A DNA stretch of 64,000 bases from Hypericibacter adhaerens (lineage in GTDB: Bacteria > Pseudomonadota > Alphaproteobacteria > Dongiales > Dongiaceae), in assembly GCF_008728835.1 (NCBI RefSeq), contig NZ_CP042582.1:4266217-4330216 (forward strand), given 5' to 3'. Under the pieces are notes generated by a model. It searched no databases and was not told the origin of the DNA. It saw only the letters and a program-made list of their open reading frames with translations. A program made the position numbers and the translations under genes. Shown here one piece after another: positions 56,703-64,000 of this stretch. The stretch's first letter is position 1. Each line of letters begins with the position of its first letter.

Positions 56703-57670
56703 GACGGCACTCCGCTCGGGAAATGACAGGCGACGCCGTCGCCGGTCGGACCGCCCTCGAACGACGGCACCACCTCATGGCAACGAGGCTGAGCCTGACC
56801 GCAGCGCGGGTGGAACCGGCAGCCGCTGGGATAGCGGCTCACGCTGGGCACGGTTCCAGGAATGCCCTTGAGCGCGCCCGGCGCCATGCCAGGGCGCGGA
56901 ATGCAGCCGATGAGCGCCCTGGTATAGGGGTGGCGCGGCTGGGCGAAGATCGCCCCGACCTCGCCGCGCTCGACCACGCGTCCCCCATACATGACGGCGA
57001 CCCGGTCGCAGGCCTGCGCGACGACGCCCATATCGTGGGTGATGAGCATCAGCGAAAGCTTGCGGTCGCGCACCAGGTCGACCAGGAGCTGGATGATCTG
57101 CGCCTGCACCGTCACGTCGAGTGCCGTGGTCGGCTCGTCGGCGACGATCAGGTCGGGATCGGCGGCCAGCGCCATGGCGATCACCACCCGCTGCTTCATG
57201 CCGCCGGAAAGCTGGTGCGGATAGAGATCGTGGACCGCCAGGGGCTCGGGGATCTTGAGCCGGCCCATCAGATCGATGCTGCGCGCGCGGGCTGCCGCCG
57301 GATCGAGCCCCATATGAAGCCGCGAGACCTGGTCGATCTGCGCCCCCACCCGGAGGATCGGGTCGAGCGAGGTCATCGGGTTTTGGGTGATGAGCCCGAT
57401 CCGCCGGCCGCGCAGCTTGCGGTAGGCCTCCTCGGGCAGCCGCGCCAGGTCGATCCCGTCGAAACGCACGGCGCCGCTGTCGATGCGCCCGCCGATCAGC
57501 GGCAAAAGCCCCATCACCGCCATCGCGGTCAGCGACTTGCCGGCGCCCGATTCGCCCACCACGCCCAGGATCTCGCCTTTCGCCAGCGCGAACCCGACAT
57601 CGTCCAGCGGCCGCGTCGGCCCGATCGAGACCGAGAGCCGTTCGACCGAGAGGAGCGTCGCGTCAGGCAT
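56699..57670 (-). CDS. Peptide ABC ATPase, DppD-like
   Basis: A 323-residue ATPase with Walker A GESGAGKS, signature LSGGMKQRV, Walker [13 protein letters not shown] and the C-terminal cysteine-bearing extension (CIPRPG, CRFHPRCGQAQPRC). It works with the DppF-like partner on the two permeases. It overlaps the DppC gene by eight bases. Confidence 0.92.
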   Translation of the reverse strand: MPDATLLSVERLSVSIGPTRPLDDVGFALAKGEILGVVGESGAGKSLTAMAVMGLLPLIGGRIDSGAVRFDGIDLARLPEEAYRKLRGRRIGLITQNPMTSLDPILRVGAQIDQVSRLHMGLDPAAARARSIDLMGRLKIPEPLAVHDLYPHQLSGGMKQRVVIAMALAADPDLIVADEPTTALDVTVQAQIIQLLVDLVRDRKLSLMLITHDMGVVAQACDRVAVMYGGRVVERGEVGAIFAQPRHPYTRALIGCIPRPGMAPGALKGIPGTVPSVSRYPSGCRFHPRCGQAQPRCHEVVPSFEGGPTGDGVACHFPSGVPS

Positions 57671-58526
57671 CGCGCAGCCGCGCCCGGATGTCGAGCGCGC
57701 GGATGAGGGCGTCGCCGAAGAGATTGATCGCGACCACGGTGAGCGCCACCACCAGCCCTGGAAAGACGATGATCCAGGGCGCGATGAAGATCTGGGCGGA
57801 GCCGCTGCTCATCATGGCGCCCCAGCTCGGCGTCGGCGGCTGCGCGCCCAGCCCGAAATAGCCCAGCGTCGCCTCGAGGATGATCGCATCGCCGGTCGCC
57901 AGCATGCCGGCGACGATCACGGGCGCCAACGCGTTGGGCACGAGATGGCGGAAGATGATATGGCCGTGGCGGGCGCCGAGGCTGACCGTCGCCTCGATAT
58001 AGGTCTCGCGCTTCAGGGCCATGATCTGGCCGCGCGTGAGCCGCGTGAACTGGGCCAGATAGGCGATGGCGATGGCGAACATCGTGCTTTCGAGGCCGGG
58101 TCCGATGATGGCGACGAAGATGAGCGCGATCAGGATCTCGGGGAAGGACCAGGTGAGATCGACCGCCGCCGTCACGCCGCGGTCGAAGAGCCCGCCCAGA
58201 TAGCCGCTCACGGCGCCGAGGCAGAGGCCCAGCAGCACCGAGGCGCCGATCGAGGTCACGCTGACGGTGAGCGAGGTCCGCGCGCCGTAGATGACGCGGG
58301 AGAGCACGTCGCGGCCGAACTCGTCGGTGCCGAGCCAATGGCTCATCGAGGGCGGCTGGTTGGTGATGGTCAGGTTCTGCGCGTCATAGGCATAGGGCGC
58401 CACCAGGGGCGCGAAGACCGCCAGGAGCAGGACGATGGCCAGATAGAGCGCCGGCAGGAAGCCGCGCGGGCTGGAGATCGCGCGCAGGACCGGATGACGC
58501 TCGGCAAGGGTCCAGGCGAGGCTCAT
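57663..58526 (-). CDS. Peptide ABC permease, DppC-like
   Basis: A 287-residue DppC-type permease: N-terminal helix near residues 24-44, LGTDEFGRDVLSRVIYGARTS, and the EAA loop YIEATVSLGARHGHIIFRHLVPNA. The start at 58526 (MSLAWTLAERH) overlaps the DppB stop by four bases; the longer open frame upstream lies in DppB. Confidence 0.92.
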   Translation of the reverse strand: MSLAWTLAERHPVLRAISSPRGFLPALYLAIVLLLAVFAPLVAPYAYDAQNLTITNQPPSMSHWLGTDEFGRDVLSRVIYGARTSLTVSVTSIGASVLLGLCLGAVSGYLGGLFDRGVTAAVDLTWSFPEILIALIFVAIIGPGLESTMFAIAIAYLAQFTRLTRGQIMALKRETYIEATVSLGARHGHIIFRHLVPNALAPVIVAGMLATGDAIILEATLGYFGLGAQPPTPSWGAMMSSGSAQIFIAPWIIVFPGLVVALTVVAINLFGDALIRALDIRARLRDA

Positions 58527-59452
58527 CGCGTGGCCTCCTCGCGCACCCGCGGATCCATGGCCGCCTGGACCAGATCGCCCAGGAGGGTTCCCAGCATGAC
58601 CGCGATCGCCAGCATCAGGAGGCAGCCCTGCACCACCGGATAGTCGCGCTGGGCCAAGCCCTTGATCAGGAGCGTGCCGAGCCCGGGCCGCGCGAACACG
58701 AACTCGACCGTGACGGCGCCGCCCAGGATCCAACCGATGCGCAGGCCCAGGATCGTCACCACCGGCAGCAGCGCGTGGCGCAGGATATGACGGAGCTGGA
58801 TCGTCCGGCGCGGCAGGCCCTTGGCGTGAAGCAGCAGCACGAAATCCTTGCGCGCGGTCTCGATCATGGCGACCCGCGTGATGCGGGCGACGAGCGCCGT
58901 GCCGCCGAGGCCGATGGTCAGCACCGGCAGCACCAGGGAGCTCCAGCTCTTGGCGCCCGAGACGGGGAACCAGCCGAGCTGCACCGCGAACAGCAGCATC
59001 AGCAGCAGCCCGAGCCAGAAGGTCGGAACGGTCGATCCGAGCAGGATCAGCCCCATGACGCCGTGATCGAGCCGGGAATTCTGGAACGTCGCCGCCAGCG
59101 CGCCGGTCGAGATGCCGAGGAGCGTCGAGAACAGCAGGGCGAGCCCGCCCAGGGTCAGGCTGTAGGGAAGATTGAGCAGGACCAGGTCCGCCACCGGCCG
59201 GCGCATGACGATGGCGGTGCCGAAATCGCCCGAAAGCATGCCGCGGATCCAGAACCAGTATTGCTCGACCAGCGGCCGGTCGAGGCCGTATTTGGCGGTG
59301 AGCTGCGCCCTCTGGTCCGGGGTCGCCCCGATCCTGAGGAGATTGTCGATCGGGTCGCCCGGAACCAGGTGGATGATCAGGAAGATGACGATGGAGACGA
59401 CGACGAAGACCGGGATGAGGGCGGCGAGCCGCCGCAGGATATAGCTGAACAT
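58523..59452 (-). CDS. Peptide ABC permease, DppB-like
   Basis: A 309-residue DppB-type permease with six membrane helices and the coupling loop FVLLLHAKGLPRRTIQLRHILRHALLP. The start MFSYILRRLAALIPVF at 59452 is the natural N-terminus and begins 32 bases after the binding-protein gene. Confidence 0.92.
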   Translation of the reverse strand: MFSYILRRLAALIPVFVVVSIVIFLIIHLVPGDPIDNLLRIGATPDQRAQLTAKYGLDRPLVEQYWFWIRGMLSGDFGTAIVMRRPVADLVLLNLPYSLTLGGLALLFSTLLGISTGALAATFQNSRLDHGVMGLILLGSTVPTFWLGLLLMLLFAVQLGWFPVSGAKSWSSLVLPVLTIGLGGTALVARITRVAMIETARKDFVLLLHAKGLPRRTIQLRHILRHALLPVVTILGLRIGWILGGAVTVEFVFARPGLGTLLIKGLAQRDYPVVQGCLLMLAIAVMLGTLLGDLVQAAMDPRVREEATR

Positions 59453-59484
59453 CCCGGTCTCCGTCCTCTCGGCAGGGCGGCCGG

Positions 59485-61077
59485 CTAGCCGATCACTTCG
59501 ATATCGACGATCGACTGGCCCTCGAGCGCGGTGCCGCGGATCTTCTCCGGCAGCTTCAGGCGCTGCTTGTTGTAGCCCAGGTTCTGCACCGGCTGGTAGA
59601 TCGGGGCGAACACGAACTGCGACAGCAGATATTCGTGATAGGCGGTGAAGTTCTTGACCCGCTCCTCCCAGGTCTTCGACTGCTCGAGCGCGATCTTGTC
59701 GAGCTCGTCCGATTTCGCGTCCTTCCACATCGAGACGTTGGGATAGCCCAGCCGCTCGCCGTTGAAGAACCAGTCGAGGATGTCGGCATTGCCCCATTCG
59801 TAGGAGCGCACGGCGAGCTGATGCTCGTTCTTCTTGTACTGGTCGCGGATCGTGCTGGAATCGAACACGGTGATCTCCGCATCCATGCCGATCGCCTTGA
59901 GCTGGGCCTGCACCGCCTCGGTCACCCGCTTGAACTCGGTGTCGCTCTGGGTCCAGAGCTTCACGTGAAGCGGCTTGCCGTCCTTCGCGCGGATGCCGTC
60001 GGGCCCGGCCTTCCAGCCCGCCTCGTCCAGCAGCGCCTTGGCCTTCTCGGGGTCGTAGCTGATGTTGTATTTCGGATCGACCTGCGATTCCTTGAGCGCG
60101 CTGATCAGGAAGTTGTGGGCCTCCATGCCGACCCCGCCATAGATGCTGTCGAGGATCTCCTTCTGGTTCACCGCCAGCGCCGTCGCCTCGCGCACCTTGA
60201 TGTCGGTGAAGGGTTCGACGGTGGTGTTGATCGGCATATACATCACGTCGAGGCCCGGCATGCTCAGGATCGCGACGTTCGCCTCGGCCTTGAGCTGCGA
60301 CAGGAAGTCGGTCGGCACGCCCATCAGCAGATCGACGCCGCCTGTCTTGAGCTCGAGGAAGGCCGTCGACTGCTCCGCGATCTCGCGGAAGGTCAGCTTC
60401 GCGATCTTGGGCGCGCCCTTGTTCTGCGACAGATCGCTGCCCCAGTTGTACTCGTCGTTGCGCACCAGCACCGTCTCCTGGCCGACGGTGAAGCTCTCCA
60501 TCTTGTAGGGACCCGAGCCGACCGCCTCGGTCACGCCGAAATTGTCGCCCAGGCGCTTGTAGGCCTCCGGCGAAGGAATTCCCATGAAGCTGCTGGAGAG
60601 ATTGAACAGCATGTTGGAATCCGGATGCCCCATGACGAACTTCACGGTGTGATCGTCGACGATCTCGACATGGTCGATGCCGGCGACCATGTATTCGTTG
60701 TCGGTCCCGCGATAGGCGTTGATCCACCAGTCGATGGTCTTGGCGTCGAAGGGCTGGCCATCATGGAACTTCACGCCCTGGCGCAGATGGAACACCCAGC
60801 TCATGCCGTCGGGAGCGGCGTCCCAGGATTCCGCCAGATGCGGGTGGTAGCTCTGGTCGGCATCCTGCACCACCAGCCGATCGAAGATCAGCGAGGTCGC
60901 GACATTGAGCACGCCCGCCTTGATCGGGTTGTACATGGGGGCGCCGACCTCGTTGCTGCCGACGACGAAGATGGCTTCGGCATCCGCCGCGTGGGCCGGC
61001 ATGACCTTGATCGCGGCGCCGGCGACGAGCGCGAGGCCCGTGCTGGCGAGAAGACGTCTGCGAGACAATCCGTTCAT
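59485..61077 (-). CDS. Peptide ABC transporter substrate-binding protein (operon 3)
   Basis: A 530-residue SBP_bac_5 binding protein. The Tat-like signal NGLSRRRLLASTG precedes a hydrophobic core and a cleavage site near HAADA. The ATG at 61077 has a strong GGGAGGATC upstream; open frame before it is not coding. It is a separate family branch from the operon 1 and 2 binding proteins. With MlrC-type peptidase and decarboxylase in the same operon, ligand may be a modified peptide or amide. Confidence 0.9.
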   Translation of the reverse strand: MNGLSRRRLLASTGLALVAGAAIKVMPAHAADAEAIFVVGSNEVGAPMYNPIKAGVLNVATSLIFDRLVVQDADQSYHPHLAESWDAAPDGMSWVFHLRQGVKFHDGQPFDAKTIDWWINAYRGTDNEYMVAGIDHVEIVDDHTVKFVMGHPDSNMLFNLSSSFMGIPSPEAYKRLGDNFGVTEAVGSGPYKMESFTVGQETVLVRNDEYNWGSDLSQNKGAPKIAKLTFREIAEQSTAFLELKTGGVDLLMGVPTDFLSQLKAEANVAILSMPGLDVMYMPINTTVEPFTDIKVREATALAVNQKEILDSIYGGVGMEAHNFLISALKESQVDPKYNISYDPEKAKALLDEAGWKAGPDGIRAKDGKPLHVKLWTQSDTEFKRVTEAVQAQLKAIGMDAEITVFDSSTIRDQYKKNEHQLAVRSYEWGNADILDWFFNGERLGYPNVSMWKDAKSDELDKIALEQSKTWEERVKNFTAYHEYLLSQFVFAPIYQPVQNLGYNKQRLKLPEKIRGTALEGQSIVDIEVIG

Positions 61078-61153
61078 GATGATCCTCCCTGTGATGGCTT
61101 GATTTCCACGTTGTCCGTCGGCTCTCTTGCCGGAGCCTGTCCCGGACGCGAAT

Positions 61154-62032
61154 TCAATGTTCGGGGGCGGATGTCTCCCCCACATAGCCGATGAAGCTGC
61201 TATAGAGCGCCGAGACCTCGTTCATCCGCTTCTCGATGTCGGGCCCGAGCTCGTTGAAGACGCCGTTGACCAGCAGGTTGATCGCGGTCGCCATCTGCGC
61301 GGTCGAGTCCCAGAACAGGTTGAACTCGGTCGGCACGATCAGGATCTCGTCCACCACGCCCCGACCCCAGTCGCAGAACGGATCGGTGACGAGGGTGGTG
61401 GGGATGCCCGCCTCGCGCGCCTTGCGCGCCAGGAGCCGGGACAGGCGCGAATAGCGCCGCGCCTCGAACAGCACGAGGCAGGAATGGCGCCGGTCGCTCA
61501 GCAGCAGCTCGGCGAAGTTGCCGCCGGCGAGATCGAGCAGCTGCACCCCGTCGCGCAGATACTGGAGCTGATGGGCCAGGATGGCGGCCATGCCGCGCTC
61601 GGTCTGGAATCCCGCGACGAAGACCCGGGGCTTGCGGGCGAGGCGCTTGACGACGCGCTGCCATTCGCGCGTATGCGCCATCTCGTAGACCTTCACCAGG
61701 CCGGCGATCTCGCGCTCCAGCCCCTTGGCGAGCTCGTCGGCGCCGTCGCGGCTGCGCCGCTGGAACTCGCGCAGCCGGTCGCCGATCAGCCAGGGCCGGT
61801 CGCCGATATCGGCCTTGAGATCGGCCTTGAGATCCTTGAAGCGCTTGTAGCCGATCGAGCGGCAGAAGCGGCCCACCGTCAGCTCGCTGACGCCGATCTT
61901 GCTGGCCAGCGTCGCCGCCGTCTCGAACGGCATCTCCGCCAGGTTGGCCAGCATGTAGCTCGCGATCGCCGCCTCGGCCTTGGTGGCCTTGGCCAGGGAA
62001 TCGCTGAGCCGCTGACGGACGGATGCATTCAT
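61154..62032 (-). CDS. RpiR-family transcriptional regulator
   Basis: A 292-residue RpiR-type regulator: N-terminal helix-turn-helix (AATLASKIGVSELTVGRFCRSIGYKRF) and a C-terminal SIS sugar-phosphate-like domain (RVFVAGFQTERG onward). ATG 62032 is preferred to an in-frame ATG 11 codons upstream because of GGAGAGAGG and the family N-terminus. It stands first, 76 bases before the transporter operon, and presumably controls it and itself. Confidence 0.88.
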   Translation of the reverse strand: MNASVRQRLSDSLAKATKAEAAIASYMLANLAEMPFETAATLASKIGVSELTVGRFCRSIGYKRFKDLKADLKADIGDRPWLIGDRLREFQRRSRDGADELAKGLEREIAGLVKVYEMAHTREWQRVVKRLARKPRVFVAGFQTERGMAAILAHQLQYLRDGVQLLDLAGGNFAELLLSDRRHSCLVLFEARRYSRLSRLLARKAREAGIPTTLVTDPFCDWGRGVVDEILIVPTEFNLFWDSTAQMATAINLLVNGVFNELGPDIEKRMNEVSALYSSFIGYVGETSAPEH

Positions 62033-62068
62033 CGCTGCCGGACCTCTCTCCTTCGGCGCCGGCAAGAC

Positions 62069-62084
62069 TGTCAGTTTTCTGACA
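62069..62084. promoter_or_regulatory. Candidate RpiR operator
   Basis: TGTCAGTTTTCTGACA, a perfect palindrome with 6-bp arms and a four-T spacer, lies 37 bases upstream of the RpiR start. Probable autoregulatory site. The gap before the binding-protein gene (61078-61153) does not show the same motif. Confidence 0.5.
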
Positions 62085-62198
62085 TACGGTCAACGATGGA
62101 TGTTTTTCTGATATGGCGCCCGCGGCCAGAGCCGGGCGCGTGACAGGGACGGAAGTTCCGCGCTAGCGTCTTCCGGCAATCAGGGGGAGTTCGGGCGG

Positions 62199-62384
62199 AT
62201 GGATCGCGAAGGATGTCGTGACGCGGAAGGGATGGCCGGCGACGAGGCGCCGCCGGCCTGGTCGCGCCGCAGATTGCTCCTGGGCTGGAGCCTGATGGCC
62301 GGCGCAGCGGCCGGGCTCGCGGCCTGTTCCACCCCGCGCTACGACCCCGACCGGGGCCTCTTCGTGATGCGTCCGAAGAAGTAG
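62199..62384 (+). CDS. Small Tat-type lipoprotein
   Basis: A 61-residue protein with a twin-arginine motif (SRRRLLLGW), a hydrophobic core and a lipobox AGLAAC (Cys43), leaving a short 19-residue mature tail (STPRYDPDRGLFVMRPKK after the Cys). GGGGGAG lies upstream of the ATG. No function is known. It stands alone, divergent from the RpiR operon. Confidence 0.6.
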   Translation: MDREGCRDAEGMAGDEAPPAWSRRRLLLGWSLMAGAAAGLAACSTPRYDPDRGLFVMRPKK

Positions 62385-62445
62385 ACGGGCCTCGGCCAGG
62401 GGCGAGGCGAAGAGGACGGGCCGGCGCGCCGACGGGTCTTCCGTC

Positions 62446-63171
62446 CTAGGCAGCGCTCTCCGGCACGAACATGTAGCCCACGCCGCGCACGGTCTTCAGC
62501 ACCTCGGGGCGCTCCGCATTGACCTCGATCTTCTTGCGGATGCGCGCGATGCGGACATCGACGCTGCGGTCGAAGACCTCCTCGCCATGGGTATGGGCGA
62601 GTTCCAGCAGCCGGTCGCGGCTGAGCACGCGGTTGGGATTCTTCGCGAAAGCCACCAGCAGATCGAACTCCATGCTGGTCATGGCGATCTCGTCGCCGTT
62701 CGCGTCGTAAAGCTTGCGCGAGGCCACATCGAGCGTGCAGCGGCCCATGCGGATCTTCTCCATCGCCTGGCTCGGGCTTGCCGCGCGCGCGGCGCCGCCG
62801 GTGCGCACGCGCCGCAGCACGCTCTTCACCCGCGCCAGCAGCTCGCGCAGATCGAACGGCTTGGTCACATAATCGTCGGCGCCCATCTCAAGCCCGACGA
62901 TGCGGTCGACCGTCTCGCCCAGGCCGGTCACGACCACGATCCCGACGCCGCCCCGCGCGCGCAGCTCGCGCGTCAGCGCGAGGCCGTCCTCGCCCGGCAG
63001 ATGCAGGTCCATCAGCACGATCTCGACCTGCTCGACGGCGATGACCTGGCGCATCGCAGCCCCGTCGCCGGCGGTGCTGACGGCGAAGCCCTGCATCTCG
63101 AAATATTCGCGGACCGTGCTCTGCACATCCGGATCGTCATCGACGACCAACAGGCGGGTCTTGCCGTCCAT
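62446..63171 (-). CDS. OmpR-family response regulator
   Basis: A 241-residue response regulator: receiver with phospho-acceptor in LMDLHLPGEDG (about residue 55) and a C-terminal winged helix (EFDLLVAFAKNPNRVLSRDRLLE, DVRIARIRKKIE, VRGVGYMF). No sensor kinase gene adjoins in the window, so it is an orphan here. The target genes are unknown. Confidence 0.92.
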   Translation of the reverse strand: MDGKTRLLVVDDDPDVQSTVREYFEMQGFAVSTAGDGAAMRQVIAVEQVEIVLMDLHLPGEDGLALTRELRARGGVGIVVVTGLGETVDRIVGLEMGADDYVTKPFDLRELLARVKSVLRRVRTGGAARAASPSQAMEKIRMGRCTLDVASRKLYDANGDEIAMTSMEFDLLVAFAKNPNRVLSRDRLLELAHTHGEEVFDRSVDVRIARIRKKIEVNAERPEVLKTVRGVGYMFVPESAA

Positions 63172-63704
63172 CCTGATCTCACCGCTCCCCAGTCATCGCC
63201 TTCGGCCGAAACGGAAATGAAAGGCCACACCATCCCCCTGCCGGTTTCCTTATCGAAACCCGGCATCGGGGCTGGGGCCACAGACCCGATTCCCATCCTG
63301 TTCGGTGATTCCAAACCCCGCCAGGACTTCTGACACATTACCCAAAAGCCCCCGCCGATGCACGGCCGGGTTTGGGCTATTGGAGGATAATCGGGGCGGC
63401 CATTGGGGAAAGCCTGAAATTCGTCGGAATTCCCTGGTTTTGGCGATCCGGTCAGCAATCCGTCCACGGTTTTTTCCGCCGCCGCGCCGACAAGGACGCC
63501 CTTGCTGCCGCATGCCCGAAGACGCTGATTTATTTCAGGCCCCGGCGGAATCGCAATCAAATCTGCAACAATAGAAACAGGATTCCCGCTTCCGAGACAC
63601 CATGCTGCAACGCGGGGAGACCAAATTCCTGTCCGACGCGCTGGACCGGAGGCGATCGAAACGATTGCCGCTGGGGGGCCGGCGCCAGGAAAAGGAGATG
63701 TTCC
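63172..63704. other. Intergenic region upstream of the DUF1127 gene
   Basis: 533 bases holding the divergent promoters of the response regulator and the DUF1127 gene. A longer frame (from 63372) is open in front of the DUF1127 start but has no family similarity. No RNA or repeat was recognised. Confidence 0.5.
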
Positions 63705-63920
63705 ATGGCCATTCAAACCAACGACCACCTTTTTGCGTCCCGCAGCCAAGTCGCGGTCGTGCCGGTGCTGATGCGCACGCTGGAGTCGGTCTACCACTGG
63801 TGGACCCGCACCAGCGAGCGCCAGACGCTGGCCAACCTCGATGAGCGCACCCTGCGCGACATCGGCATCTCGAAGGCCGATGTCTATCGCGAGGCGCTGA
63901 AGCCCTTCTGGCGGTCCTGA
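63705..63920 (+). CDS. DUF1127 small protein
   Basis: A 71-residue alphaproteobacterial DUF1127 (YjiS-like) protein with the typical C-terminal motif LANLDERTLRDIGISKADVYREA and a Trp-rich centre (YHWWTRTSERQ). ATG 63705 follows AAGGAGA. Proteins of this family act in RNA and phosphate or carbon metabolism in Agrobacterium and related species; the role here is not known. Confidence 0.9.
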   Translation: MAIQTNDHLFASRSQVAVVPVLMRTLESVYHWWTRTSERQTLANLDERTLRDIGISKADVYREALKPFWRS

Positions 63921-64000
63921 TGCGCATGAGAGGGGGCGCCATCGTCCCCCTGGCACCGCGCCAGCCGCAGCCGCATCTGCCGAACCCTCTTCCTCGCGAG

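Overview
The window is high-GC DNA, almost fully coding, with short intergenic gaps, many GTG/TTG starts, Tat-dependent solute-binding proteins, a DUF1127 gene and intergenic palindromes of the GTCATCCCCGCGAAAGCGGG type. This points to an alphaproteobacterium, probably a soil or plant-associated Rhodospirillales-like organism; the genus is not determined. No rRNA, tRNA or CRISPR array was seen. One insertion sequence (IS30 family) is present.

Layout. 1-1.7 kb: truncated choline-sulfatase gene with its divergent LysR regulator. 1.8-5.2 kb: zinc alcohol dehydrogenase and a CocE-type hydrolase. 5.2-18.9 kb: a LysR regulator and two paralogous peptide/opine-type ABC operons (binding protein, two permeases, fused double ATPase) that share an upstream palindrome and an 84-bp leader; the second operon ends with an alpha/beta hydrolase. 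19-24.3 kb: TolC-like outer-membrane channel, three glycosyltransferases (one resembling animal-type beta-1,4-galactosyltransferase, GT7) and a lipoprotein. 24.4-28.1 kb: pyridoxine 4-oxidase-like, pyridoxamine-pyruvate aminotransferase-like and pyridoxal 4-dehydrogenase-like genes. 28.1-29.2 kb: IS30 element inside an intergenic palindrome. 29.2-34.3 kb: signalling operon of a PruR-like periplasmic pterin-binding candidate, a hybrid histidine kinase and an HD-GYP response regulator.

34.7-46.5 kb: a long co-directional catabolic cluster with a divergent GntR/FadR regulator. It holds a cupin ring-cleavage dioxygenase, LVIVD protein, RidA, glutathione S-transferase, a dehydrogenase very like the 5-formyl-3-hydroxy-2-methylpyridine-4-carboxylate dehydrogenase of Mesorhizobium loti, a BMP-type ABC importer, a 4-pyridoxolactonase-like enzyme and a PaiB-like flavoprotein. 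47.7-52.5 kb: the stress operon prkA-yeaH-spoVR. 52.7-62.1 kb: RpiR regulator, a third Dpp-type ABC transporter, an M81 (MlrC) metallopeptidase and a LysA-like PLP decarboxylase. 62.2-64 kb: Tat lipoprotein, OmpR-type response regulator and DUF1127 protein.

The main biological reading is vitamin B6 catabolism. Five enzymes match, in family and in key residues, the M. loti pathway from pyridoxine or pyridoxamine through pyridoxal, 4-pyridoxolactone and 4-pyridoxate towards the 4,5-dicarboxylate. The usual decarboxylase and flavin ring-opening monooxygenase are not in the window. A cupin dioxygenase and a BMP-type importer sit with the late enzymes instead, so a variant lower pathway and an unrecognised B6/pyridine transporter are the leading hypotheses. 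Comparisons to named proteins are from memory of their sequences, not from a search.
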